Of a stretch of DNA of 64,000 nucleotides, positions 13,401 to 25,081 are shown piece after piece (position 1 is the stretch's first letter; every line of letters starts with the position of its first letter). The stretch is from Prunella strophiata (taxonomy: Eukaryota; Chordata; Aves; Passeriformes; Prunellidae), in contig JAZBQD010000015.1 in the NCBI GenBank assembly GCA_036583965.1, forward strand, positions 85,263,309 through 85,327,308, written 5' to 3'. The translations under genes were made by a program, and so were the position numbers. The notes below the pieces were generated by a model. It did no database searches and had not been told where the DNA came from. It worked only from the letters and a program-made list of their open reading frames with translations.

Positions 13401-15311
13401 TCCTTGCTTTCAGAGCTCTGCTCTGGGTCATGGCCAAGCCCCTTGCAAATAAATTGTTGGAGGTTTTCTACAGGCAGTAAAGAGAGGCTACTGTAACCAC
13501 CTCTGTTACTCATCAGCTAATTTACTGGAAACCTGGAGACATGCGTGACTGGCCAAATATTCTTTCTGGAGAGAGCACAACGTTTCCTCACAGAAAATAA
13601 TTTAAAAGGCATTGCAGTTTGCCAAATGATGTATCCAGATTGATAGTTTTGTGAAGAACAGTCTTTTTGTTGACTGCCTTTCTAGAAGACTATAAATTCT
13701 GCCAAAAAAGTTAAAGGGAGAGGTGTGTATGGAAATGGCACCAACTGTTTAGCCATTCTGAAGCTTAGCACTCTGGATGAAATTCTGGTTCATGACACGA
13801 AGACTATTCTTCCTTCTTTCATCCTCTTATTTTGTTTATAGGAGAATGTAGAATCAATAGACGTTCAAGAATAATTCAATAAAACTTCAGGAGGTGTAAG
13901 TAAATCTAACAAATTGGATACAATGAGTTCTAGAGGATTCCTCTCTAAAACCTTCCTCATACATTGAGAGAGTAGAAAGGCACAGACTGATTGCAACAAA
14001 TATTTGGTGCATTAAGAACTAAAAATGTACTTGGGTTAAAAATAAGAAGGGCATGTGTTTTACAGCAGATATAAGGATGGTACCTGGAAGTGGTGTTTCA
14101 AATTGAGCCCAGACTTGCTGCAGAATGCTTAGGGATTGCAGACTTTATAAGGAAGAACATTCTCTGAAAAAGCAAACAGGAAACCACATTTTAAAAATGA
14201 TAACTGAACATATGGAAATTTTCACATGCATGATGTGAAGCGAGGAGTGTGTTACTGGGGGGCAGTGCTGGAGCTGATTCTGAGTCACAACAGGCCTGTA
14301 TCAGACTGCAAAGCACTGTTCTTTAAACTGGAAGAAAGAGCATGAACTCTCAAACCAGAGCTGTGTTACAAGACCTGGGGAGCAACTTTATAATGGTGTT
14401 CAGATATGTGTGTTTAGACCTACAGTGTTTATTATTTGGAAGTGTTTCTTTAATCTAGTAAGAGGCTATGGAGAAAAAGCAAACAGCAATACTCCCAAAT
14501 GGCCAGAGAAAGACCATCAACCAGCAAAAGCCTGAGATTTCATAAAGGAAAATGCTCAAAGCACTAACTTTGAAAACTTCTGCAACAGTTAAGAGCAAAG
14601 TTGGCTTTGCTCATATGAGCTGAGACTAGCAGCATCCAAAAGTAAAGAGCATGTTTTTAGAGTGAAAAGGACTTTTAACAGGGTCTCTCTTAGGAAGGAG
14701 AGGAATTTGGAAAAATCAAGCTAGGAATATCTGTAGAAAGCATAAAAGTTCCCCTTGCAGAGACATGCTATTATGTGGGGTCTGCAGCTGTGGATACACT
14801 CCTGCTGGGCTGGCTGAGTTGTAGGTTATCTGCCTAGGCTGTAAGGCCATAAAAGCACTAAACCCTGAGCAGCAGGATCCTGTGCAGACAGCTCAGCCTC
14901 CAGGTTATCCAAATGGATAATTCATCCATAGCACTGCCTCTGTGCTGCAGCATGGGTTTAGCATGAGAGAGCCCAAGGTGTTTCCACAGGGCTGCACCTT
15001 TGTGCTTGCTGAACCCATTGTCCCTGGGTTAGTGGGTATAGCAGCTCTGGCTGCCCTGAGGGAATGCACAGGCTGCCTGCTGTATATATTTGATAGAAAT
15101 TTTAGAAAAAAGCCAAAACAGCTGTCTAGACTGCTATTGGGGATTGTTGCCAGTGCTGTCTGTGTATGAGACTGGGCTGCTGTGCTATTCAGTCAGTGAA
15201 ATGCTGTTATGAAAAGTTGTCCCTCCTCACTTTTTCACATTTCATAAGCTGTGCAAGTGGATCAGTTCAATGATAAATTGTGCTGCTTTAGCCCAGAGGG
15301 TACCACCATTA
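10437..15311. other. AT-rich intergenic DNA
   Basis: No gene or recognised repeat family was found. Short open frames, such as a minus-strand frame of 106 codons at 12765-13085, show no family features. Confidence 0.5.
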
Positions 15312-15735
15312 CATAGAATCATAGAATCAACTTGGTTGGAAAAGACCTCTGAGATCATCGAGTCCACCTGTGACCCAGCACCACATTGTCAACCAGACCA
15401 CGGCACTGAGTGCCACATCCAGTCTTTTCATATACATCTCCAGGGATGATGACTCCACCACCTCCCTGGGCAGCCCATTCCAATATCTAACCATCCTTTC
15501 TGTGAAGAAATTCTTCCTAATAGCCAACCTTAACCTCCCCTGGTGCGGCTTAAGACTGTCACTGGTTACTTGGAAGAAGAGGCTGACTCCCACCTGACTA
15601 TATCCTCCTTGCACATAGTTGTAGAGAGGATAAGGTCACTCTTAAGCCTCCTTTTCTTCAGACTGAGCAACCCCAGCTCCCTCAGCCACTCATAAAACTT
15701 GTGCTTCAGACCCTTCAGCAGCTTCGTTTCCCAGT
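15312..15735 (-). mobile_element. CR1 LINE 3' fragment (antisense)
   Basis: The left edge carries the CR1 terminal octamer repeat in antisense form (ATAGAATCATAGAATCA), followed by GGTTGGAAAAGACCTCTGAG. The minus-strand translation around 15614-15430 contains the typical CR1 ORF2 C-terminal pattern, with RKNFFTERMVRYWNGLPREV then SSSLEMYMKRLDVAL. The element is 5'-truncated and on the minus strand. It keeps a fairly well preserved tail end of ORF2, so it is younger than the copy near 1.9 kb. It is a remnant and not a host gene. Confidence 0.92.
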
Positions 15736-15914
15736 GACATCTTATTATCTACACAATTATATAATCTGTTATACCTGCTGCTCCACCCTGCACGTATCGA
15801 GGCGTGTCCTAAGGACTGGGATTTGCCTGACGGTGTGGTGGGGGTGATGTGTATGTGTCTATGTCTGTCTCTAAGCAAATACATGTATTGTCTTTATAAT
15901 CTCAGCTGATTCTT
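15736..15914. other. Spacer between CR1 and CpG island
   Basis: This is mixed-composition sequence with a TGTGT/TCTGTCT-rich portion near 15850-15880. I see nothing identifiable. Confidence 0.4.
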
Positions 15915-16330
15915 GGAGCGCCTCTGTCAGTCAGGGACGCCAGCAACAGCCCTGCCGCCAGAGTGCCGCCGGTGCAAAATCTGGTTGAAAACAAAGATTA
16001 GTTTCCTTTCTGCAGTTTTCTCTGCCGGGGCAGGCAGAGGCATCGTGGGCCGTGCACGGATCCCTGTCCCGGTGCCGTGCCGGCGGCTCCGGGCGCCCGG
16101 CAGAGAGCGCTGGTGCCGCTGATGCGGCGGCGGCCGGCACCTGCTGCACACACGTGTGTTTGCGCACAATTTCCGTACCTTTTCCTGCTAAGCTGCTGGG
16201 TTTTGCTCTATTTAACGGGGTACAGCGGTGGCGAGAATTCCTCCCCCTTCGCCCAGGGTAAGGACACACTGGGACCCGGTGCGGGGTGTTTACGGCCGCC
16301 CCCATCCTCCCGCAGGGAAAGGCTTTAGGA
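15915..16330. promoter_or_regulatory. Orphan CpG island
   Basis: I count about 34 CpGs in roughly 415 bp of GC-rich sequence, densest at 16021-16140, which clearly exceeds the usual observed/expected threshold. CpGs continue more thinly to about 16700. No coding exon with a recognisable domain is present. A TATA-like CTATTTAAC lies near 16207 and a donor-like CAGG/GTAAGG near 16255-16263, so it could be the promoter of a non-coding RNA or a distal element for BMP6, about 30 kb downstream. The start of transcription cannot be placed from sequence alone. Confidence 0.65.
15975..16022 (+). repeat. Copy 2 of a 47/48-nt dispersed element
   Basis: This is the inverted, nearly identical partner of 10390-10436, with one single-base indel over 48 nt. 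It sits inside the orphan CpG island. The flanks of the two copies do not match, so the shared unit is short and sharply bounded. Confidence 0.8.
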
Positions 16331-19300
16331 TTCTTCCCACCTGGCAGCTGTCTCCAAAGAACTAAAACGAATACGTCCGTTCTAATTTTTTAAAAGGAAT
16401 TTTCTACCACGCATCTGATTAGTAAGTAATTAAGGCGATTGTTGCCATCCCGTCCCCTCTGCACCCCCTTTTTTTTTTTGGTGACGGCTGCTGTCCCGCG
16501 TGGAAGCGTTTGGTGGGGTAGAGGTGACAAAAAGGTTTTGTGCTGGTCCGCACCTCACTGGGTTTTGTACGGCACTCCCTCTACTCCCCCTGAAGTTTTC
16601 CAGATCGCTGCCTATAGTGTATAAGCATAAAATACACCCTTCGTGCCGTTCGGGGTTGCTGTAGGCTGTCACAAGTGTGCTTTATAGAGGCTGATTTTAA
16701 TTTTGCCACCCAGGAGAGTAATAGTCCCAAGGAAACGAAGCGTCTTTCTGCTATTGTTATGTATCTGAAGGAAAAATCCTGGCACATAATTGGCTAAAAA
16801 ATAGTAGTGTGATGAGTCAATAAATTTCTATTGTGTAGCTTTCTCTGAGTGAACAATGCTGTGTTCTGGGCTAGTGTTAAACAATTAGTTCACATATCAT
16901 GCAAATAAGCACATCCTAGATGGATACATCTGGGGGTAGTAGAAATTATTCATGTCTGGCCAATCAGACAGCAGTTTTTATTTATTTCAGTGTTTAACAG
17001 AATACCTCTCTGAGCTCTGGGAGACCTTGTGAGCAATTGAAAATACAATAACTTTACAAGGAAAGCCAGCAGTTTTTCCTCACTCTCCATCCAGAATAAT
17101 AATATATGACAAAATACCCTGTTCCCACAACGATTATCCTCTCTATCCCCAAGTGTTCCAACAGATAGCTGGGCAGGATTGACAGACTGTCTTCACTGTC
17201 CTGCCATTTGGGCTCCCTATCCTTTCTTTAGTGGAAGAGTTTTTGGTTTTAACATTTGTACCAGCACAAGGCAGAAAAAGAGATGGGTCTGTCCAGGAGT
17301 ACACCAGAAATGAGCAATAAGGACAGAACCTTAGTTAGTGTCAATGCAACTGGCTGTGTTGAGGAAAGTAGGACAAAACAGAATGCAAATCAGCCATATT
17401 GTTTCTTTTGAATTTTGACCATCATCTCCCTCTGTGGTTCTATTTAAAGGCAAAATATTTTAATTTTGATTGTACATGGTAAAAACATTTACAAGGAATG
17501 TACCTTCATCTGTGGTACTCACCATTATGCTTGAGTTGTTTGGAGTAGTTCTGTGTAAATTCCTGCAGCTATTTTTATTGTTTTGTGTTACAATAGTGCC
17601 TAGAAATCTGAACTTTGTTTGCTAGATGCTGTTCAAATATGTACTATGGGACAAACCCTCCCCAGAAGGTTTTCAGGCTAGCTCTTTACTGAGAATAGAA
17701 TTTAATTCCTGGATTTCATTTCTTGGTACATTTGAGTTCTTGAATCTCAAGAAAACTTAATTTTTCTCTGTTCTCATTTAATCACAGTTATTGCTTAATT
17801 AGAAGTTAATGTTTTTTGAAGGGGGACTACCAAGAGAGCTTTCAAGCAATGTGAAGCATGCAGAGTCTTGAACTAAGTCTCTACAGATGGTGCATGCCTA
17901 CAGACCCCACTAGATCTCTCTAAGGCATTAAGGAAAAGTTTAGTATTTTTCATTTTGTGCAGGGAGATTAGTGGTCCCCAGCTGTGCCTGAGACCATCCA
18001 TTCTTCACAGCTGGCCTTTCTTATTAATCCCCAGGAAATAGCCTATGTTCTAATTTGGTGATTTTTAAATGCAAACTGAGTAAAATTCATTGAAACACAA
18101 TAGTGGAAAAATTGAAATCATATTTTGTGGTGGATCATATTTGTGAAGAAGTGACTTTTGTGGGGGGTAAAGAAGTAACACCAGGTTCACCTCTGGTGTT
18201 TATTTTGAAGTATTGTGGCAAATGTAATGAGACAACATAAGCATCCCAGGTACACTCCTTCATGAGCCCAAATGCTTTTTTATTCTGGCTGTTGGTTTTT
18301 GACTTTACATGGGTAGGGAGATGTCAGCACAGAAAAGCACTGAGCATTATGACAATTGAATTAACAGTCCAGAAGACTGTTAATGCTAATGATGCCAAAA
18401 CCCAGGAAACTAATGCTTTGTTTTTGCTCATGTTCAAAACTTTGTAGTGGATTGCTCTACGTGTGTTTCCTGAAAAGGTGAAGTTTCTTAGGACTGTCAA
18501 CTCTGACAATGAATAATCAGCAGATAATTACAGTGGAGATCTCATTAGGGTCCTGTGTGCTTTCTAGCCAGGTAGGTCTGGCTAAAAACCAGTTCCAGCT
18601 TCTCTGTTGCTCCAGTGCATAGCCTCCAGCTGCAGGGACTGTGCCTGGCTGTCAGTGTTGCAATGGGGGTCCTCTTAGTTTGCATGTCTGAGGCCTTGAA
18701 GCAGACACTAATTTTCTCCTAGTTCGTTCCCAGCTGGTGCTTGGCTTTTTCCAAAATTCCAATTACTTGAGCACTCTAATTTATCATCCTACTGGTCAAG
18801 AAAAAATCACAGTTAAAGCAGAAAGTGCAATGCTTTTCAAAAGAACTTGCTAAAAACACAGGATTTTCTCATAAGCCCTGTGAAAGAGCTAAAGAGTGAG
18901 TTGCAGGAGAATATAGTCTCACAGCCTTCACCTTACAACTCCTAAAACTTCTGAGGGTTTTCATCACTATGAGGAAAATCATTACTGAGGAAAAATATGC
19001 CGAGTTGTTCTTCCTGCATTCCCAGATTGTTGATTTCTGTCCAGCCCCAGTCCAGCTCTCATCCTTAGGTTGCATCTGCACTTAACGGTGTTTATTTGTG
19101 AATGCCTCTTCTTTTCTTATTTTCTGTTGTGGAGTTTTTACTGATTCAGTTCTTCCTTAGGGATAGCTGGGCAGAGAGTTGGATTCTTACAGTGCTGAAT
19201 CCTTGCCTTTAACCGTGGCAGAGCCATCTACCTGGCAATTGCCAGCAATGGTTTGGTTTTACTTTAACACTGTTAGCTGTCAAGAGGAGGCTTTAGCACA

Positions 19301-19358
19301 CAGTGAACAGTATTTCTCCAGGAACAACAACAAAAAATTAAAGAAACACTGTGAGACT

Positions 19359-19392
<34 letters not shown>

Positions 19393-21590
19393 TTTGGGTT
19401 TTTTTCTAAGGCAATTGAAATTCGGATTTTCCAGTATAAAAAACCAAAACAACAAAAAACCCCTCTGGTCTCCCCATCACTGAAGATGCTAAAATGGTTG
19501 TGCACTAGGAAATAAAAGTGCCCAAATGAGGGGTTTTCTTACACTTCTATGGTCTCCTTTCCCATTCAAAAATGTGACTGCATAAATGAGTAATCAAATG
19601 TGGTTTGCATCTATTTGAGGCAAAAAACTTCTCAATCCTGTATGCTTTTCAACAACTGGATGAAAATGGGCATGTGAAAATCTTAGCTTGTGAAATACTC
19701 TACATTTTTCTTAGAAGCCCACTTAAATATTGAAAATTACATGTTAAATTTGAGGTTATGTGAAACATTTTTAAATTCCATACTGGTTTTCTTTGGTGTT
19801 AGCAGTAAATGCACTTTTTATTTCTTTTGAACTATTAAGTCTTATTTTTGTTCTCTTTGAACACGTAGAGTAGCACGTTAATCAGAAAATTCAGTATCTG
19901 AGCCTCATCCATTGTAAAACAGTGTGGTTCCCTGCATTTCTCCTACAAAGAGTCTAACCTGGAAACTCTTTTATTTACAGTGATTGGAAACTGTATGACT
20001 TCTGAGAGTTTTCTTTGTTTTTGTATGGAGGCATACCTCATGTGACATGGCAGAAAACTCTGGTGATGACTTCTTTTTCACACGGGCACATTTTTGAGTG
20101 TGAAACACAGGTTGCATCTCAAATAGCAAATTACTTTTGCAGCAGGGGCGTGTTTCAGAAGCCCAGGTCCTGAATGTCCTCTCTCACTGGGCTTACTTTC
20201 ATGTCTGCAACTTACAAGGTTGCTTCCACACCACACAGGACTGGAAGATGCTCTCCAGTGGCTGTGCTCCACCTGCTAACCAGTGTTCCATCCATGGGAG
20301 CACATGAGAACTAAAGGCAAGTAACCCACCTTGAAATGTGTTTAGCTCAGACATCTCGTGCTCAGCCCCAACAATTTTGGGCTGTTCCACTTGTTAGTGC
20401 AGCCATAACCTGGGGCTCATGAAATACAAAAGCCAAAATAGGGGAAGAATGAGTGTGTTATTCAATGTGTACCTCTCTTTCATAATATATTTGTTATCTT
20501 GAAAACTTAGCAGAGGAATAGTGGACAGGGGATAAACCCTAAGTCTGGAAACTGCAACCTCGCACCCCATTTCAGAGAATATATCAAAGAACTTTTTGTG
20601 TTTTGTCAAGCAAAGGCAGCAAATCAGGGAGAGACATTATAAATTGCTAATTTGAACTAAGTGCCCTGACATTGTTTAGGTAGGAGACATTTGTATCTAT
20701 TGTTCATCATTAAAGAATTGTGAATGCTTACCGAAGCCCCTGCAGTGTTAGTTCAGAGGTAGTAATTTAGATTTGCAGGTTAAAATCTTAGTAATGACAC
20801 CTTGCATGGACCAGCAATTACAACTAATTGCCCTTATTATTCTATTAACTTTTATTTTTTTTTTGCAGATATACTCTTGTCCCCAGTTTACCTTAGAAAG
20901 TAGCCTCAGAGCTGACTATATCACTGCTGTAAATGCACAGAGAGTAAATTGAAGGCTTTTTGTGCCCCCAAATTAACTAAGTTAGCATTTGAATTTAATT
21001 TTTGTAATTTAAAATATTACAAAAGAAATACATAAGTACATATTCATAAGATCTGCACTGTAGAGTACTAAACAGTGATTATTAGCCTGAATAAAAATTA
21101 TTCATTTTTGTGAATTCATTTTTATATGGTGAATTTTCAACAGACTTTAAATAGACAAATTAAATGAGTGGAGCTCGGTGTTTCTGAACAGTAAAAGTCT
21201 GAATTCAATCTTCAAGTCAGTTTTGAGAGAAAACAGATCTGCTTCAGGAAAGTAGCAGATCAAACACCCAACCTAGCATTACAGTTCTAAGTATAGAGAT
21301 GGCCAGGCTTTTGCAAACCAGTACTCTCCAGTGAAGTTCATTTTGCTAAATTTAGTGAATCAAATGAAAAAAACCAAATGAATACTTGAATCTGTCTCTA
21401 CTTTGGTTTATACTGAGAAATAATGTAGTCAATTGTATAATAGCTTATTACCAGATAACTGCAGATAGATATGCCCTGCTGGTTGCAGCCTGCTGGGATC
21501 TTAGCTTTTCTAGGATTTTTATTTGAATTGAATTCATATATGTGGCAGTATTGCAACTAACAAGGGACACATTTGTGATATAAGTCATTG
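16331..21590. other. Intergenic DNA
   Basis: The left part (to about 16700) is the CpG-bearing shoulder of the island. The rest is AT-rich with no recognised gene. The T31 run at 19361-19391 is listed separately. Confidence 0.45.
19361..19391. repeat. Homopolymer T31
   Basis: Thirty-one consecutive T, followed by G/T-rich sequence. It could be the A-tail of an old minus-strand retroposed sequence, but nothing recognisable adjoins it. Confidence 0.95.
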
Positions 21591-22640
21591 AATCATAGAA
21601 TATATTGAGTGGGAAGGTACCCATCAGGATCATTGAGTCCAACACCTGGCTCTGCACAGGACACCCCAAGGGTCACACCAGTGTACCTGAGAGCATTGTC
21701 CAAGCACTTCTTGAGCTCTGTCAGTCTTGGTGCTGTGACCACTTCCCCGAGGAGCCTAGGTCCTGTGCCCAACCACCCTCTGGGTGAAAAACCTTTCTCC
21801 TTGATATCCAACCTAAACCTCCCCTGACTCAGCCTTGAATCCTGACACTGGTCATAAGAGTTAAGGGATTGGTACCTGGCCTCCTCTTCCCCTTGGGAAG
21901 AAGCTGTAGATTGCAACAAGATCTCCCCTCAGCCTCCTCTTCTCCAGGCTGAACAAACCTCATATGATTTCCCCTCAAGGTGCTTCCTATCCTCCTTTGG
22001 ATGGTCTCTAATGGCTCAATAACTCTTTTGTGTTGTGGCACCCAAAACTGCCCCCAGTACTGGAGGTGAGGCCACCCCAGTGCAGAGCAGAGCAGGACAA
22101 TCCCTCCCTTGCCCAGCTGGCCATGCTGTGCCTGATGCCCCCCAGGACATGCTTGGTCCTCCTGGCTGCCAGGGCACTGCTCACTCATGTTCAGCTTGCC
22201 ACTGACCAGGACCCTCTCCTGTCCCAGGTGCAGAATCCAGCATTTTCCCTTGTTGAATTTCATACAGCTGGGGATTGCCCGTGTCTCTGATTTGTTACAG
22301 TCTCTCTGCAGGGCCTCTCTACTTTCAAAGGAGTCAACAGCTCCTCTCAGTTTTGTATCACCTGTGAACTTGCTCAGCATCCCAGTCCTGTATCCAAGTC
22401 ATTTATGAAGATTTTGAAGAGCACAGGGAAGAGGATGGGGCCCTGTGGAACCCCACTAGTGACAGGTCACCAGTCTGATGCCACCCCATTCACTGTAATC
22501 CTTTGTGCCCGACCTGTGAGCCATTTGTTCACCCATCACATAATGTGTTGTTTATTCACCTGTGGGCTGGATATTTTGTCCAGGATCCTATGGGAGACAG
22601 TGTCGAAAGCTTTGCTGAAGTCCAAAGAGATTACATAACT
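21591..22640 (-). mobile_element. CR1 LINE fragment with ORF2 (reverse transcriptase) remnants
   Basis: The element is on the minus strand, about 1.05 kb long, with its 3' end at the left (antisense AATCATAGAATAT then GGGAAGGTACCC). Minus-strand translation from 22380 downwards keeps recognisable CR1 pol features: a degraded catalytic box (SKFTGDTKL, where FADD is usual), then AVDSFESREALQRD, MKFNKGKCWILHLG, and a C-terminal LSQGRFRLDIK / VVTAPRLTELKKCLDNALR region. At least one frameshift separates the two parts (near 21830-21919). The first catalytic Asp of the FADD box is replaced and the 5' portion is missing, so the element is dead. It is not a host gene. Confidence 0.93.
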
Positions 22641-23403
22641 GGCTTTCCTATATTGTCTGGGTGAATCATTCACTATTTATCCTTCTTCTCAAAGGCACAC
22701 AAAAATGTAAGTGTGTCAGCCTTTGGGTTTGTCATCACATGAGTGTCAGAGGATACAGTGTAGAACTTCAGGAAGAACAGCTCCCCTCACAGCCCTGGAA
22801 TGGTTTTGTTCCTTTACTTCAAGAAAATTATGATGGGCCAAATATCTGTAGACAGTATCTTCATTTACCTCCATAGAGTAATAGACTCTGTGAATTTAGC
22901 TGTTGTCCTCTTCCCGCACGTCTTGTGGTTCCTATAGTGACATTCGCAATATCTTTTTTTGTTTCTTGAAAAGCTAGCTAACCCCAAAACCTTGAAAAAA
23001 CACAGATACTCCTGTAATTTAGAATGACATCATATTAATTGCAAAAATATATGTATTCCCAATGTTGCCACCTTAAAAAGATAAGTTACAAGACTGTTTG
23101 CTTACATTTTGTTTTGTGGGAATTTTTTCTTAGATTTTGGATGCTGATGGCACCCTAAAACAGTCTGATGTCAACAAATGCCAAATTGCTCTGCTTCTGC
23201 TTTGGACCAGTCTGTCATTGTGACCTTTTGGCTCAGGCAAAGCTTCTGTCTGCTTGCCTTTGGGGCAGTTGCTGTCATCCCTGGAGTGAGGGAGAGAAAG
23301 CTTTTAACTTGTTGCAGTTCTGGATGAGTGTGGCCTGAGATACCTTGCAGATACACGTGTAATGCAAAGGAGCATTGACCACCTAACTAGAAAAAACCAC
23401 AAA

Positions 23404-23450
23404 CCTTTCTAACACACCTCAAAACCTAAAGCCTTTCTAATACACCTCAA
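23404..23450. repeat. Short tandem duplication
   Basis: CCTTTCTAACACACCTCAA at 23404-23422 is repeated with one substitution at 23432-23450, a 28-bp period. This is a local duplication of no evident function. Confidence 0.7.
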
Positions 23451-24412
23451 CTTGAGCATTCTGAAACAAAAACACTGGGAGTATTTTTGAAACACTAGTT
23501 TTTGACAATTTTGTCCTGAGCTCAACTATTCATTTTTTCCCTCATTTTCCAGGCTGTTGCTTATTCTACTGTATAATACTTATGACATGATCACAATACT
23601 AATGTGTTAGTGCTTATTCAAAAACCACACCACTTTTTATCCAGAAGGAAAAGAGATAAAAGAAAGGAATTGGAAAACACTGGTATGGCAAGTCCTAGAA
23701 TCAATGTAATTTAGTGTAAAAAGGTGGGAAAAAAAAAGGTGAAAAAAGAGGAACTTGTGTGTGATTTGCAGCTTATTTCCTTGGGGCATATATATGAATT
23801 ATATATAGCACAGACATGACCTAAAATGAGAAAATTGTAACATTGAATTTTGCAGACCTTTACAGTGATTCTGTCTGTTAAACTGTGCAAGTAAATTCCT
23901 GGTTTCCATGTATGTTTTGGAGAATTTGTGTTGTCATACCGTCTGGTACTAAAGTATATTGTGTGTTCTGATTTCCATCACTGTGATTTAATCAGCAGCT
24001 GAGTTTTCTTGCAGAACCTAAAATTAATGATGCCTTAGTCACCCAAAAATTAATTTAGTCTTCTGTCTAGCCTGGTTGCATAGACAGAGGATCTGTATGC
24101 CCAGTGATGAGGAAATATGGATGCTGATTAGGAGGGGATATAATTCTGGTTTACCCTGTCAAAATACTCTGGAAATGTATTCAGTTTTCATTCTGTGTAT
24201 CCATTCCTAAAATGCAGGGAACATGGCTGCTCCCTGCCTGCTGTCTCTCTTTATATTTTGTGGTATATGGACAGCTTTGAGGAGTGCATAACATCCTCCC
24301 TTGTGGTCCAGAACTCTCAGATTACACCATTTGCCTCACCTCCCTTTGGGTGCCCCTTCATCTTGGCAGGAGTCATTGCAAGGCTTGCTTTGGCTCCGTG
24401 CTTGTTCTCTTT

Positions 24413-25081
24413 TCAACATCTTTGTGGAATGTAGTATCTCTTCGGGGCATAATCAGCCAGGGTGCAAGGGAAGAACACGGGACACATTAACAGAACAATC
24501 ACTGCAATGCTGATAACTTGCTGATAGGCAAGAATCTCCCCCATCAGCAGAGCAAGCAACTTATTTAATTGCTGTATTTGCTTTTTGGGAAGCAATGTCT
24601 CAATCACCGAGCGCATGCTATACCTCTCTAGTCTTGTCACAGCACTGGTCATTGTAGCACTGAGACTTCTGGCAACTTCTGGACCTTTCAGGGAGCTGTG
24701 GTTTTTGTATGGATGCTCCACAGTGACAATCATGTCTTTCCACTGCTTCCTTAGCAGAATTTCTGGCAGAGCAGACTGTAATTCAGGTGTTCCATATGAT
24801 CAACACAAACCCTTTGAGTCTTAGAGAGCCTGTCCTGTGGGTTTATCCAGGACACAAACTGGGAAGTTAAAAGTTTGGCCAGCACATTCCTGGTTCTGCA
24901 GACATCCATTTATAATTCTTCTAACACTGTCACTGTTGATGCTCTGAAGTAGAGAGAAAGTGCCTTTTTTTTCAGGCCACTCTTGAATGGGAATTTGTTC
25001 TTTAAAATCTCTTTCTGGAGTCCTGCACATACAAACATCCATGAACAAAGAATGTGGACCTGACTCCATGTCCTTAGACAT
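24413..25081 (-). pseudogene. Possible decayed coding sequence, unidentified
   Basis: On the minus strand, two long open segments (25081-24821 and 24733-24413) are in the same frame, separated only by a short stretch with two stop codons. Read through, they would give about 222 residues. These include a hydrophobic, membrane-like stretch near the C-terminus (AVIVLLMCPVFFP) and a Lys/Gln-rich segment before it. I recognise no family. An intact phase across two stops is what a pseudogene or retrocopy would show, but two adjacent chance frames would look the same. No intron signals or poly-A tail were seen. Confidence 0.2.

Noticed and set aside
21829..22380. 183-codon minus-strand frame as a host gene
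   Set aside because: The residues match the CR1 ORF2 reverse-transcriptase C-terminal region, and the frame is broken downstream.
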